Positions 16,773 through 25,044 are shown, counted from the stretch's first letter. The stretch is DNA of 64,000 nucleotides from Elusimicrobiota bacterium (GCA_003452935.1 DMMY01000027.1:62001-126000); one strand, 5' to 3'. The notes: generated by a model from the letters alone, not told the origin. Program-made: numbers and translations.

Positions 16773-17468
16773 TTATTGTATCTTGCAGCACAGCATGCTG
16801 CCGCCAGTGGGGAAGTTGATGTAGTTTATCTGGGTATACGGCAAGTTCATGCTTCCCGACGCGGCCTCCATCCCGGCCATGCTTAAGAAATTACTCGTGT
16901 AATTGACCGCGATCGCAGCCTCGTTTGCGCCGCAGCTCGTGGTCCCCGTATTGCCGAAAGCAACCGAGTGACAGCCGGCATGAAGCACGCCCGAGATGGT
17001 CAGATCTCCCGTGGCGCTCAAAATCATGGGATACGTTCCCGCGGAAGTGTTGGCCCAATAGAAATTCCTGTTGGCATGCATGCCGAAAAACATCCCGCCG
17101 CTGGGATACGTGATCGCGGAATTGGCGCCATTGGATAAGCGGACGGCTTCATTCCACCCGCCCCAAGTGGTTCCCATTTGATTGACAACCACTCCTCCAT
17201 TGACGACCACGTTTCCGGTCGCGCTCAATCCCCCCGGCAGGACCGAAGTCCCGACGAGGACATTGCCGCCGTTGCGGGCGAGAAACGCGTTGTTGGTCGT
17301 TATCATCTGGGTGTAGACGCCGGAAGGAGCCGGGTAATAGGTGGACAGGCTCAGAGACTCGGACCCGAGTTCATCGACCACTCCGAAAAGCAGCATCACC
17401 GTCATGACGCCGATCAAGGTCCGAGTGGTCAGGCGCAGATCCAAATGAATATGGATATCTTGTCTCAT
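16773..17468 (-). CDS. Secreted or surface protein with STYYPAPSGVY N-terminal motif
   Basis: 231 residues. A single hydrophobic segment (TLIGVMTVMLLFGVV) is followed by ESLSLSTYYPAPSGVYTQM, a motif I know from surface proteins of Elusimicrobiota-like bacteria, then Gly/Asn-rich beta-strand sequence resembling tail-fibre or adhesin stalks, and a C-terminal SMLCCKIQ. The ATG at 17468 has GGGGGA in front and is preferred to a TTG 15 nt upstream. It has its own promoter and terminator, between the two Hxs cassettes. It contains no His-Xaa-Ser repeat. It could be a surface client of the Hxs system or an unrelated gene placed in the control region. Confidence 0.7.
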   Translation of the reverse strand: MRQDIHIHLDLRLTTRTLIGVMTVMLLFGVVDELGSESLSLSTYYPAPSGVYTQMITTNNAFLARNGGNVLVGTSVLPGGLSATGNVVVNGGVVVNQMGTTWGGWNEAVRLSNGANSAITYPSGGMFFGMHANRNFYWANTSAGTYPMILSATGDLTISGVLHAGCHSVAFGNTGTTSCGANEAAIAVNYTSNFLSMAGMEAASGSMNLPYTQINYINFPTGGSMLCCKIQ

Positions 17469-17493
17469 AAACCATCCCCCCAAGAGTCGCGAT

Positions 17494-17521
17494 AGTATAA
17501 CAGGGCTCCGGCAAAATTCAA
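17494..17521 (-). promoter_or_regulatory. Promoter of the secreted STYYP-motif protein gene
   Basis: A TTGAAT -35 box (17516-17521) and TATACT -10 box (17494-17499) on the minus strand, 16 bp apart. The start point would be about 20 nt upstream of the ATG at 17468, allowing the GGGGGA ribosome site. Confidence 0.6.
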
Positions 17522-17615
17522 GGTCTGAATAATGGAAAACGAGTAAAAAAACAGTTAAAGCACCAGCAAACAGAGATTAAATTTCCCTTTGCCCAGGGCC
17601 TTTATTCCGCTATGC

Positions 17616-17621
17616 TATAAT
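17616..17621 (+). promoter_or_regulatory. TATAAT -10 box of the right Hxs cassette
   Basis: A consensus TATAAT lies 16 nt before the ATG of the right-hand hxsD. The leader would be about 10 nt with no Shine-Dalgarno sequence, so the mRNA is nearly leaderless. A TTGCCC is present 21 bp upstream, too far for a good -35 box. Confidence 0.5.
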
Positions 17622-17637
17622 AAATTCACACGAACGC

Positions 17638-18093
17638 ATGAGCATCCCGGGCCGCGGCGCCATCCGACTGACCGTTTCGCTGCACGATTATTCCATTGAA
17701 ACCGTCCGTTACGCGGCCTATTGCGTCAGCGGACGCCTTCGGGCATGGATCGCGCCCTCCGGCAAGGACAAGGCGGAGGTCCGCTTCAGGCCCGACAGCC
17801 TCGATGCCGCGCGAAAATCGCGCTCCATCGTCGCCGACTTCCAGAATGAATTGAACGCGGAACGGACGAGAGCCCGCATAATGGGCCACAACCAAGCCTT
17901 GCGGGAACATATCATCATGTCGGTTTTCAGCAAAGAGACTCCCTCGCAAGAGCCCGAACTCCGGCTGACGAGGAAACAACAGGCGCGATTGGACAAGCTG
18001 ATAGAGGAAACGGCGATAGAACTAAAACGGAATCCAGGCGGGGCGCCCGCCAAAACGCGGGCAACAAGGCATGGCAAAACCGGCGCCGATTAA
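17638..18093 (+). CDS. hxsD: HxsD-like protein (long type), right cassette
   Basis: 151 residues. HxsD pattern: DYSIETVRYAAYCVSG near the start, VADFQNELNAERTRARIMGHNQALREHIIMSVF in the middle, then a charged tail with EPELRLTRKQQARLDKLIEE. It closely parallels the hxsD at 16156-16650 in length, motif order and tail. It opens the right cassette on the plus strand, and its end overlaps hxsB by 23 nt. It has no clear ribosome site; a TATAAT just upstream suggests a very short leader. Confidence 0.8.
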   Translation: MSIPGRGAIRLTVSLHDYSIETVRYAAYCVSGRLRAWIAPSGKDKAEVRFRPDSLDAARKSRSIVADFQNELNAERTRARIMGHNQALREHIIMSVFSKETPSQEPELRLTRKQQARLDKLIEETAIELKRNPGGAPAKTRATRHGKTGAD

Positions 18094-19534
18094 ACCCGCG
18101 GCTTTGCTGAAACTGCCCGCGTTCGGGTGCAGACGGCTCAAGGACAATTTCCTGCTGACCAACGACTGGGGCTTCCACGATTTTTTAAGCCCGGAAGAAT
18201 TCTCGTCATTCACAAAAGGGGCCATCCCCGTCGATTCCCGGCTGTGGCTGAGGCTGCGGCAAAAAGGGTTCATAAGAGATCACCTGGAATTCGAAGATCT
18301 GGCCCGAAGCTGGAAGGAGAAACATTCCTTCCTTTGGGAGGCCCCGAGCCTGCACATCCTGGTCCTGACCTTGAGATGCAATCAGGCCTGCTCTTATTGC
18401 CAATCCGCCTCCGTAAAAACCGATCCGCGCCGATATGACATGACTTGGCGCACGGCCAGGGCCGCGATAGACATGGCCTTTTGCTCGCCCAGCCCCGACC
18501 TGTCCATCGAGTTCCAAGGCGGGGAGCCTCTCCTGAATTGGCCGGTCCTCAAACGCGCCGTCGAATACGGCCTGGCCAAGAACCGCGGGGCGGGAAAAAA
18601 TCTCAGGTTCGCGCTCGTCTCCAATTTCAGCCTTTTGGATCGGGAAAAAGCCGATTTCCTCGTGGCCAGGCGGGCGTCGCTGTGCACGTCCCTGGACGGA
18701 CCCGGGCCGATCCACGACCTCAACCGGGCTTGCCCGAGCAACGGCTCCCATGGCCTGAGCGTCGGCTGGATCAAGGAATTGACGCGGCTTTACAAGCAAC
18801 GCCGCAAGCCCGGAGAGCCTGCTTGCCGGCCCAGCGCCTTGGCCACGATCACGGCCAGGACGCTGCCCCATGCCCAAGACGTGGTGGATGAATACGCGCG
18901 CCTGGGCCTGCGCTCGATTTTCCTGCGGCCGCTGTCCCCCTTCGGCCGCGCCAGGCGCGTCTGGCGCGAAATTGGGTATGAACCGGCGCAGTTCCTGAGT
19001 TTTTATTCCCAAGCCCTGGACCGCATCCTGGAGCATAACCGGCGCGGCAAGCGTTTATCGGAAAAAACCGCGGAAATCCTGCTGTCCAAGATACTCGGCC
19101 AGGACAACGGCAGATACATGGATATGCGCTCGCCCTGCGGCGCGGCCATCGGGCAACTGGCGTACAACCATGATGGGGACGTTTATACCTGCGACGAAGG
19201 ACGCATGCTGGCCTGCGCCGGAGACAAAATCTTCCGGCTCGGCAACGTGTTCTCCGATTCCTACCGGAACCTGGTTTGCGCGACCGGAGCCAAGGCTTGC
19301 GCCTGGTCGTCGAATCTCGAGTGCCATCCGCTTTGCTTGAGATGCGCCTACCGGCCTTATTGCGGGACCTGCCCGGTTTACAACTATCAAACCCAGGGCA
19401 GCATCTGGGGCGTCATGCCCTCCAATGGGCGCTGCGCCATATACAAAGGAGTGTTCGATATTCTTTTCGAGCGCATCCAAAGGCCGGGCGATCTTGAGAT
19501 ATTCAAAAACTGGCTGGCGGATAGAAGATGGTAA
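18071..19534 (+). CDS. hxsB: His-Xaa-Ser system radical SAM maturase HxsB, right copy
   Basis: 487 residues. Same blocks as the left copy: LLTNDWGF, APSLHILVLTLRCNQACSYCQSA with CX3CX2C at C103, C107 and C110, IEFQGGEPLLNWPVL, TSLDGPGPIHDLNRA, and C-terminal auxiliary-cluster Cys (CGAAIGQ, YTCDEGRM, CLRCAYRPYCGTCPVYNYQTQG). The two copies are full-length and keep every Cys motif, so both should be active. It overlaps the flanking hxsD genes by 23 and 7 nt, the same D-B-D order as the left cassette. No HxsA-type peptide gene follows on this strand, so it may share the peptide of the left operon or act on another substrate. Confidence 0.92.
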   Translation: MAKPAPIKPAALLKLPAFGCRRLKDNFLLTNDWGFHDFLSPEEFSSFTKGAIPVDSRLWLRLRQKGFIRDHLEFEDLARSWKEKHSFLWEAPSLHILVLTLRCNQACSYCQSASVKTDPRRYDMTWRTARAAIDMAFCSPSPDLSIEFQGGEPLLNWPVLKRAVEYGLAKNRGAGKNLRFALVSNFSLLDREKADFLVARRASLCTSLDGPGPIHDLNRACPSNGSHGLSVGWIKELTRLYKQRRKPGEPACRPSALATITARTLPHAQDVVDEYARLGLRSIFLRPLSPFGRARRVWREIGYEPAQFLSFYSQALDRILEHNRRGKRLSEKTAEILLSKILGQDNGRYMDMRSPCGAAIGQLAYNHDGDVYTCDEGRMLACAGDKIFRLGNVFSDSYRNLVCATGAKACAWSSNLECHPLCLRCAYRPYCGTCPVYNYQTQGSIWGVMPSNGRCAIYKGVFDILFERIQRPGDLEIFKNWLADRRW

Positions 19535-19860
19535 AAACCGCCCGGATAGCGCTGAGCGCGACGGCCTATTCTCGCTGCGCGCTTGAAGCGGCCGCGGGGA
19601 TACTCAAGAGGCAGGGCGCCGTATTCTCCCTCAAGACGAACAAGAAGCGCGATTTCATCGTCACGCTTGCCAGGATTGAACCGGGCCTGTCCGAGGAGCG
19701 AGCCTGGAGCGGCTTCCTAAGCGAAGCCCTCAGCCAGCAATGCCGAAGCGACCTGCTCGCGACGAATTCCCTCATCCCCAGAGTCATGCTGGCCCAGGCC
19801 ATCAGCTCCGCGGCGGGCGCGGCCGACAAACCTGATGGGCGCAATGCTCAAGCGAATTAA
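19528..19860 (+). CDS. hxsD: HxsD-like protein (short type), right cassette
   Basis: 110 residues. The HxsD pattern is weaker but visible: YSRCALEAAAGILKRQG, a central DFIVTLARIE strand, then GFLSEALSQQCRSDLLATNSLIPRVMLAQAISSAAGA. The last block matches the short HxsD at 14.3-14.7 kb (FLNEALNQ...AQALRSAAGA). It overlaps hxsB by 7 nt and the next rSAM by about 17 nt, so all four right-hand genes form one unit. Function beyond association with HxsB is unknown. Confidence 0.75.
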   Translation: MVKTARIALSATAYSRCALEAAAGILKRQGAVFSLKTNKKRDFIVTLARIEPGLSEERAWSGFLSEALSQQCRSDLLATNSLIPRVMLAQAISSAAGAADKPDGRNAQAN

Positions 19861-20848
19861 CTGGGAAATCACCTACCGCTGCAACCTGGGCTGCGGCTTT
19901 TGCTTTCTCAAAAGCGCCCGGAAGCTCAATGCCCCGGGAAAGGAATTGAATTTTGAACAGGTCAAGTCGTTCATCGACTCAGCCGCGGGCCCGAAAATCG
20001 ATTTTTACATAACCGGCGGAGAGCCGTTCGCCCGGCCGGATTGCCTGGACATCCTCGAACTCGTCAAGGCCAGGGGCGGGCATTGCGGGGTCAACACCAA
20101 CGGCACGCTGCTCGACGAGCGAAAGATCAGAAGGCTCGCCGCCATCGGCCTGGATTACGTGATATTCTCCCTCCACGGGCCGCCGCGAATCCATGACGCG
20201 TTATGCGGCAAAAGCGGGGCTTTCGCCCGCGCGACGCGGAACCTGCGGCTGCTGTCTTCTCTCGCGCGCCCCGGCACGGAAATCATGGTCAGCTGCACCC
20301 TCAACGAAAAGAACTATCGCTCCATGGACGGTTTCTTCCGGCTCTGCCGGGAACTGGGAGCGCGCAGGGTTCTCTTCGAGCATCTGCAGTTTTTGTCCCG
20401 CGCTGAAGCCAAGGCCCATGCCGGGGCATGGAAGACCTTCAGCCCCGAGCCTTGCCGGATCATAACGCCTTGCTGCTCAACCCGCCAAAAAATCGATGTT
20501 CGCGAATTGGCGCGGCAAATCGAGGCCTTGGCGCGCCTAGGATATCAGGGGACTCATTTCGACATCCGCCCCCGGCTCTCCCCGGCGGGCCTAGAGCAAT
20601 GGTACCGAGGCAGCGTGCCGATCCAGGGGAGCTGCCGGTCGGTCCGAGACGTCATGGTCGTTGCGCCGAACGGCGACGCCAGGATTTGCCAACTCTTCGA
20701 CAAATCCCTGGGCAAGGACGCTGCCGCGGGCTGGAAAAAGCGATGGCTCGACAAGGACGCGAAGCTGTTCAGGAAGAAAACCTCAAAAGGCATTTTCCCC
20801 GGCTGCGCCAGGTGCTGCCAACGTTTTGATATATTCCGGTATTATTGA
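19844..20848 (+). CDS. Radical SAM/SPASM protein closing the right Hxs cassette
   Basis: 334 residues from the ATG at 19844 (an ATG three codons upstream is also possible; neither has a clear ribosome site). CX3CX2C at C13, C17 and C20 (YRCNLGCGFC), FYITGGEPFARP for SAM, VFSLHGPPRIHD in the barrel. The C-terminal region has CRSVRDVMVVAPNGDARICQLF and CARCCQRF, a SPASM-like auxiliary-cluster pattern. It does not look like canonical HxsC, the second rSAM of known Hxs systems, but occupies a similar place. It is co-transcribed with hxsD and hxsB. It could act on the same peptide as HxsB. Confidence 0.83.
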   Translation: MLKRINWEITYRCNLGCGFCFLKSARKLNAPGKELNFEQVKSFIDSAAGPKIDFYITGGEPFARPDCLDILELVKARGGHCGVNTNGTLLDERKIRRLAAIGLDYVIFSLHGPPRIHDALCGKSGAFARATRNLRLLSSLARPGTEIMVSCTLNEKNYRSMDGFFRLCRELGARRVLFEHLQFLSRAEAKAHAGAWKTFSPEPCRIITPCCSTRQKIDVRELARQIEALARLGYQGTHFDIRPRLSPAGLEQWYRGSVPIQGSCRSVRDVMVVAPNGDARICQLFDKSLGKDAAAGWKKRWLDKDAKLFRKKTSKGIFPGCARCCQRFDIFRYY

Positions 20849-20999
20849 GCCCAAAGCCGCTTGATTGGAAACGCCTAAAACCGGCGCGCAGATTCCCCTG
20901 GAAGCGTTCCGCGATGATGAACGACGAATGTTCAACCTCCGAAACGGACGAATCCGCGGGGTTCGGCTCTTGAAAGGTCCTCGCGCAAATTTAGAAGTC

Positions 21000-21060
21000 C
21001 CGTCGAGGGTTTTGTCGCATCCTCCCATCTTCCTGGGCATCACGACAAAACCCTCGACGG
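21000..21060. repeat. Inverted repeat (19 bp arms), copy 1
   Basis: Arms of 19 bp (21000-21018 and 21042-21060) around a 23 nt loop, with one mismatch. They contain the core GAGGGTTTTGTCG. It lies inside direct repeat copy 1. Without a T-run it is not a classic terminator; a bidirectional terminator or mobile palindromic element is possible. Confidence 0.75.
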
Positions 21061-21127
21061 AAATGAGGAAAAATCGCCGCGAATCAAATGTGCCTCCGGT
21101 CGGCGCCAAAGCTATCAAGCTTCATCG

Positions 21128-21301
21128 TCATGGAGAGACTGTCACGATGCACTGAAGCTTTCCGGACGGGCTCCTGCTCAGGGGCGCGGAATAGTCGCAA
21201 CGGAACCTCCCCCTAGCGAACCCGAATTTGCCGCAAAATTCATCCAAGGCCCTTTCCGCCCGGCCTCCCAGCGCCTCCCCGCTCTCACGCGCGCCGCGAC
21301 C
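21128..21301 (-). pseudogene. Orphan 3' fragment of the AMP-ligase gene
   Basis: This stretch repeats the last ~58 codons and the stop of the ligase at 21651-22979, with very few base changes, but has no upstream coding part and is cut off within the sequence corresponding to the GGKVAARVRAG region. It arose by the tandem duplication described for the direct repeat and should make no protein. Confidence 0.75.
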
Positions 21302-21467
21302 TCCTCGACACGCGATCTCATCCGCGCGAACGTCGGCCCGTCAGTTCTCAGACAATGACCCTTTAACGGGTCCCTACCTGCACCAACCAGGGCACGGTCC
21401 CTTTTAAGGGTCCGTAGTTCCAATGGGAAACGTGCGGACTCCAACGGGTGGAGCTTTGAGTTGATCT

Positions 21468-21825
21468 CGGACGAATCCTCGGGGTTCGGCTCTCGAAAGG
21501 TCCTCGCGCAAATTCAAAAGCCCCGTCGAGGGTTTTGTCGCATCCTCCCATCTTCCTGGGCATCGCGACAAAACCCTCGACGGAAATGAGGAAAAATCGC
21601 CGCGCATCAAATGTGCCGCCGGTCGGCGCCGAAGCTGTCAAGCTTCATCGTCATGGAGAGACTGTCACGATGCACTGAAGCTTTCCGGACGGGCTCCTGC
21701 TCAGGGGCGCGGAATAGTCGCAACGGAACCTCCCCCTAGCGAACCCGAATTTGCCGCAAAATTCATCCAAGGCCTTTTCCGCCCGGCCTCCCAGCGCCTC
21801 CCCGGCTCTCACGCGCGCCGCGACC
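21468..21825. repeat. Direct repeat, copy 2 (includes the true ligase 3' end)
   Basis: Second copy of the ~355 bp repeat. From 21651 onward it is the genuine 3' end of the AMP-ligase gene; 21468-21650 is its downstream flank. This copy has a perfect inverted repeat where copy 1 has one mismatch. Confidence 0.85.
21523..21583. repeat. Inverted repeat (19 bp arms), copy 2
   Basis: Perfect 19 bp arms at 21523-21541 and 21565-21583 with a 23 nt loop, about 70 bp behind the stop of the AMP-ligase gene. The position suits a transcript end for the 30.9-21.6 kb minus-strand operon, but no T-run follows. Confidence 0.75.
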
Positions 21826-22979
21826 TTGCCGCCCGGCTCGACGCACAGCTGATAAGCCCATAGAAAGGGAAAATCCTCGAAAAAACTCATGACGTCCGCG
21901 TCGAAAACTTTTTTCCCCCGCTCATTCTCCAGACAACGGCCTTTCCTGCCCAGCACCCTGAGCATGGGCCCCGGCCTTCCGCAGGCGCAAACCCTCGCGG
22001 ACAATTCCCCCACGTCCCCGGTCCTGTATCTAATAAGAGGCATGCCGTAATTGTTGAGATCCGTGACAATGATCTCATTGTCCTGCGCGGGATCGGTCTC
22101 CACCCAATAATTGGCGGCGTCGACGTGCACCCACTCCCCGGAACGCGGGCAGCTCAGGCCCATATACCCGGCCTCGGTCGACGCGTACATGTTCAGTGCC
22201 TGGCACCCAAGATGATCCTCGACGCGTTTCATGGCCGGCAGCACCGTCAAATTCCCGACCACAAGCGCCTTGGCGACCTCCCGCCGGGACGGATCGTTCA
22301 AGCCCCGCTTGACGAGATAGCCCAGGACGTCGGGCCGGCTGATGACAAGGAACGGTTTGCGCCGCAAGGCCTGATCGAGAGCGTCGCCGCCCGATCCGTT
22401 TTCAAAGACGTCGCCGGAATAATAGAAATTCCTGCGATTGTGAAAACCGCGGTAGATCACGTACTGCTGGACGAACTCGAAGACGGCCTTGACCGCCTCT
22501 CCGCGCCTGATCATGCCCGGCAAATTGTTCCAATAACCGTATTCGACCGGATGCAGGGCGGAGATGGGCCGGCCCATCTCCCAACCCAGTCCATAGAGGA
22601 CGCGCAGGAGCATCCCGTATCGCTTGACCACGTAGTCCCAACCCAGATGCGTGCTGGCCTTGGGACCGGACGTTCCCCCGCTCTCCAAGGCCACGCCCCA
22701 GCTCGAACGCGCCGTCAAATTCACGCCGAATTCGGTCTTTTCCAGGCAAGGTACCCGCTGAACTTCGGCCGGGGTCGCGCAAAACGATCGAGAGAGCCCG
22801 GCTTTCCCGTATTTGCTCCGATAGTACGGCACGTTGTCAAAGGCGTATTGATACAAGGCGCCGAAGCGCGCAAGCGCCCGCGCCTCCTCGACGCCGCGCG
22901 GCGGCCGGGACACGTCGTCGCGGAAATCCTTGCTGAGCAGGCTTCCCGCCGCGAAGACGAGCTTCTCCCTCGCGTTCAT
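21651..22979 (-). CDS. AMP-binding ligase of the PaaK/CapK (phenylacetate-CoA ligase-like) family
   Basis: 442 residues. The ATP-binding P-loop is ESGGTSGPK (99-107), and STEAG and RYRTGDVG are the usual adenylation-core blocks. Such proteins activate a carboxylate with ATP; close relatives sit in capsule and exosortase-linked polysaccharide loci and in F390 synthesis. The start overlaps the upstream transferase stop by 4 nt. It is the last gene of a minus-strand operon beginning near 30.9 kb. Its 3' end has been duplicated downstream. The acid substrate cannot be told from sequence. Confidence 0.85.
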   Translation of the reverse strand: MNAREKLVFAAGSLLSKDFRDDVSRPPRGVEEARALARFGALYQYAFDNVPYYRSKYGKAGLSRSFCATPAEVQRVPCLEKTEFGVNLTARSSWGVALESGGTSGPKASTHLGWDYVVKRYGMLLRVLYGLGWEMGRPISALHPVEYGYWNNLPGMIRRGEAVKAVFEFVQQYVIYRGFHNRRNFYYSGDVFENGSGGDALDQALRRKPFLVISRPDVLGYLVKRGLNDPSRREVAKALVVGNLTVLPAMKRVEDHLGCQALNMYASTEAGYMGLSCPRSGEWVHVDAANYWVETDPAQDNEIIVTDLNNYGMPLIRYRTGDVGELSARVCACGRPGPMLRVLGRKGRCLENERGKKVFDADVMSFFEDFPFLWAYQLCVEPGGKVAARVRAGEALGGRAEKALDEFCGKFGFARGRFRCDYSAPLSRSPSGKLQCIVTVSP

Positions 22980-24028
22980 TTCCCGATTCTCGCCCTTATA
23001 CCCGGCCCAAAATAGGCCGATACGCGAAGCGGCAGGGCCTTGAAGACAAGCCTGGGCAGGAAGTAGCGGCCCTGGTCGGGATCGATAATCCCCGGCATGC
23101 GGCCGTCGCGGGCGCGGAAATGATAGGCGATGGGCTTCTCCGTCCCTCCCCAGTTTTTCTTATGCCGATAGACGCCCGAGTTTTTCCTCGTGCGCATGAA
23201 GTCGAACTCCGCCAATCCCTCCTGGCAGGCGGCCCGTATCGCGTGGTCGAAAAGCCGCACCTTGGGGAAACACGAATCGAATTCGCCGAGACTGGCGTTG
23301 ATCTCGGCCAGCATCCTGCTCCCGCGAACCAGGACCATCAGGAAGCCCGCGACGCGGCCCCGCACCCGCCCTACGTAGATTCGCGCCAAGCCGCAGCCGA
23401 GCAGGCCTGAGAAATAAGCCGCGGGCAGGGGCGGAGAGCCGAATTGGCGCATCTGCGCGAGATAGATCCGGTACAAGCCGGCGGGCATAGCCCCGGCTTC
23501 GCATGGCTCCACGTCGACGCATTTATCCGCCTTGCGGAGGTTCTTGATCACATTGCCGCCATAGCGGCGCCTCGTTGCCGCGTACCCCGGGACAAGGTCC
23601 AGGATGAAGCTGACGTACGGAAAACGCGTTTCAAAACACCCCTCGCCGGCAACCGCGTCCCACGGGACGTCCCCCCGCAACTCGGCGTAATCCAGCCCGC
23701 GCGCAGAGGCTTGAGCGTCCAGGAAACCGGCCAGCGCCGCGGCCAAGCCGGGACCCGCGTTTTGGCCGGGATAGAGGTGCAAACCGCCGCCGTCGGAAAA
23801 GGGCATGGAGATCAGTCTTTTCCCGAAAACTCCGGATTTGAATATGGCGAACGTGAATTCCCCGACGTCCTCGGGCCCGCGCCTGATGCGATAATGGACG
23901 AATTCGACGCCCAGCGACCTCGAGCAGACGGCCAGCCAGGACGGCAGCAGCTGATACGGCCGCGAACCAAACGAGGCGGGCTGCGGATACTCCGCGCGAA
24001 CAAACTCCAGGACCGCGCCGGCCTTCAT
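22976..24028 (-). CDS. FemAB-like / GNAT-fold acyl or peptidyl transferase
   Basis: 350 residues from the ATG at 24028, which overlaps the upstream rSAM stop by 4 nt (a longer upstream frame is rejected). The sequence has the FemAB/BioF2-like double GNAT layout: YPYVSFILDL, RRRYGGNVIKNLRKADK in the middle, then a second half with FLMVLVRGSRMLAEINAS and FDFMRTRKNSGVYRHKKNWGG. Relatives accompany exopolysaccharide loci (PEP-CTERM type) or use aminoacyl-tRNA. Next to an AMP-ligase it may transfer an activated acyl or aminoacyl group to a glycan or peptide (inference). Confidence 0.78.
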   Translation of the reverse strand: MKAGAVLEFVRAEYPQPASFGSRPYQLLPSWLAVCSRSLGVEFVHYRIRRGPEDVGEFTFAIFKSGVFGKRLISMPFSDGGGLHLYPGQNAGPGLAAALAGFLDAQASARGLDYAELRGDVPWDAVAGEGCFETRFPYVSFILDLVPGYAATRRRYGGNVIKNLRKADKCVDVEPCEAGAMPAGLYRIYLAQMRQFGSPPLPAAYFSGLLGCGLARIYVGRVRGRVAGFLMVLVRGSRMLAEINASLGEFDSCFPKVRLFDHAIRAACQEGLAEFDFMRTRKNSGVYRHKKNWGGTEKPIAYHFRARDGRMPGIIDPDQGRYFLPRLVFKALPLRVSAYFGPGIRARIGK

Positions 24029-25044
24029 ATGAAAACCGGAGAATCCCCGGTCAATCCGTCGAGATGTTCCCGCCTGAATCCCGGGTCGCGGGGCATGCAT
24101 GGATGCGGCTTGGCGAACATGGCGCAGGAATGGATCCGCTCGCGCAAACGCTCCAGGCTCATGTTTTTTGAATCCTTGAATATGAAGGGCAGATGCTCGC
24201 ACGGAGCCAACTGGCCGTCCGGCAGCACGAATATCTTATACCCGGTCCGCAGCGGACATTGGATCAGCGCGGTCCTGTTGAGCACGGGGAAAGCCAGGGG
24301 CAGCATCTTCTCGATCCGGCCCAGCTCCTCCCGGCTCAAAATCACGTCTTCCCTCTTCAGCCAGCCGCCGGCTGGCTGGGGAGCCAATATCCGGATTCCC
24401 GAGCACCCCAGCCTGCGCGCCAGCCCGATGACGCCGGCCAGGCCGCCGTCGCTGACATTTTCCCGGGTCGCGTAAGTGGAGACCATGCAACGGACGCCGT
24501 TGCTCACGCAGAGCCGCAAGGCCGCGATCGCCCGGGCATGGCAGCCCGGCGCCCCTCTCAAGGCGTCGTGCTGCGCCGGCTCGGCGCTGTCCAGGCTCAC
24601 ATTGACGCTGCCCACGCCCGCGCGCTTGAGCCTCAGCACGGCGTCTTCATCGACCGCGATCCCGTTGGTCTCCACGAAGCTGACGAGCCCCTTGCGCGAG
24701 CAGGCCTCTACCGCGTCCGCCAGACCGCCATGCAAAAGACTCTCCCCCCCCGTAAAATGTATCCGCGGGGAGCCGGAATCGGCTATCTTGCCTATCCAAA
24801 CGAAAAGTTCCTCCCGGGACATGCCGGGCTTGTCCGCGTAGTGCTTTCTGAAAATATCCGACGAGCAGCACGCGCAGCGGCATTGGCATTCAAACGTCAA
24901 CGCCACGATCGCCGTCCCGGGAATCGATTGCCGCAGCACGTGCCTGCGGATCGCGTACAGACACGCCCTCGCGGCGGACCGGGGAGTCAGGAGGCGGGCC
25001 ATGAACAGGCCGGCCAAGGTTGTCCGGAAGAACTCCCTGATCAT
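24025..25044 (-). CDS. Radical SAM protein, SPASM-type, paired with a B12-type rSAM (module 1)
   Basis: 339 residues. CX3CX2C at C53, C57 and C60 inside an unusually Cys-rich ECQCRCACC. The SAM glycine motif is FTGGESLL, with Ser instead of Pro. C-terminal IQCPLRTGYKIFVLPDGQLAPCEHLPF is a SPASM-like auxiliary-cluster region. It is paralogous to the rSAM at 26.6-27.6 kb (shared VSLDSA/VSVDHA, STYAT/STYVT and GLARRLGCSGIRILAP-like blocks). It overlaps its neighbours by 4 nt. The combination with the B12-type rSAM at 25.0 kb occurs twice in this operon. Confidence 0.85.
   Translation of the reverse strand: MIREFFRTTLAGLFMARLLTPRSAARACLYAIRRHVLRQSIPGTAIVALTFECQCRCACCSSDIFRKHYADKPGMSREELFVWIGKIADSGSPRIHFTGGESLLHGGLADAVEACSRKGLVSFVETNGIAVDEDAVLRLKRAGVGSVNVSLDSAEPAQHDALRGAPGCHARAIAALRLCVSNGVRCMVSTYATRENVSDGGLAGVIGLARRLGCSGIRILAPQPAGGWLKREDVILSREELGRIEKMLPLAFPVLNRTALIQCPLRTGYKIFVLPDGQLAPCEHLPFIFKDSKNMSLERLRERIHSCAMFAKPHPCMPRDPGFRREHLDGLTGDSPVFI

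Larger units (their letters stand above)
20945..21301. repeat. Direct repeat, copy 1 (duplicated ligase 3' end plus flank)
   Basis: About 355 bp almost identical to 21468-21825, offset 523 bp. This copy includes a duplicate of the 3' end of the AMP-ligase gene and about 180 bp beyond it. With the unique spacer at 21302-21467 it fills the 800 bp between the rSAM stop at 20848 and the ligase stop; no real gene is seen in this stretch. Confidence 0.85.

Noticed and set aside
19844..20848. Assignment of this rSAM as HxsC
   Set aside because: It has a SPASM-like C-terminus and lacks the blocks I associate with HxsC, so only the neutral rSAM/SPASM name is used.
20865..21155. Plus-strand 96-codon frame after the right Hxs cassette, considered as a missing precursor peptide
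   Set aside because: It starts with TTG without a ribosome site, crosses the inverted repeat, and has no His-Xaa-Ser or Cys pattern.
21363..21641. Minus-strand frames with GFV-MPRKMGGCDKTLDG in both direct repeats
   Set aside because: The shared peptide is only the translation of the 19 bp inverted repeat and its loop; no start signal.
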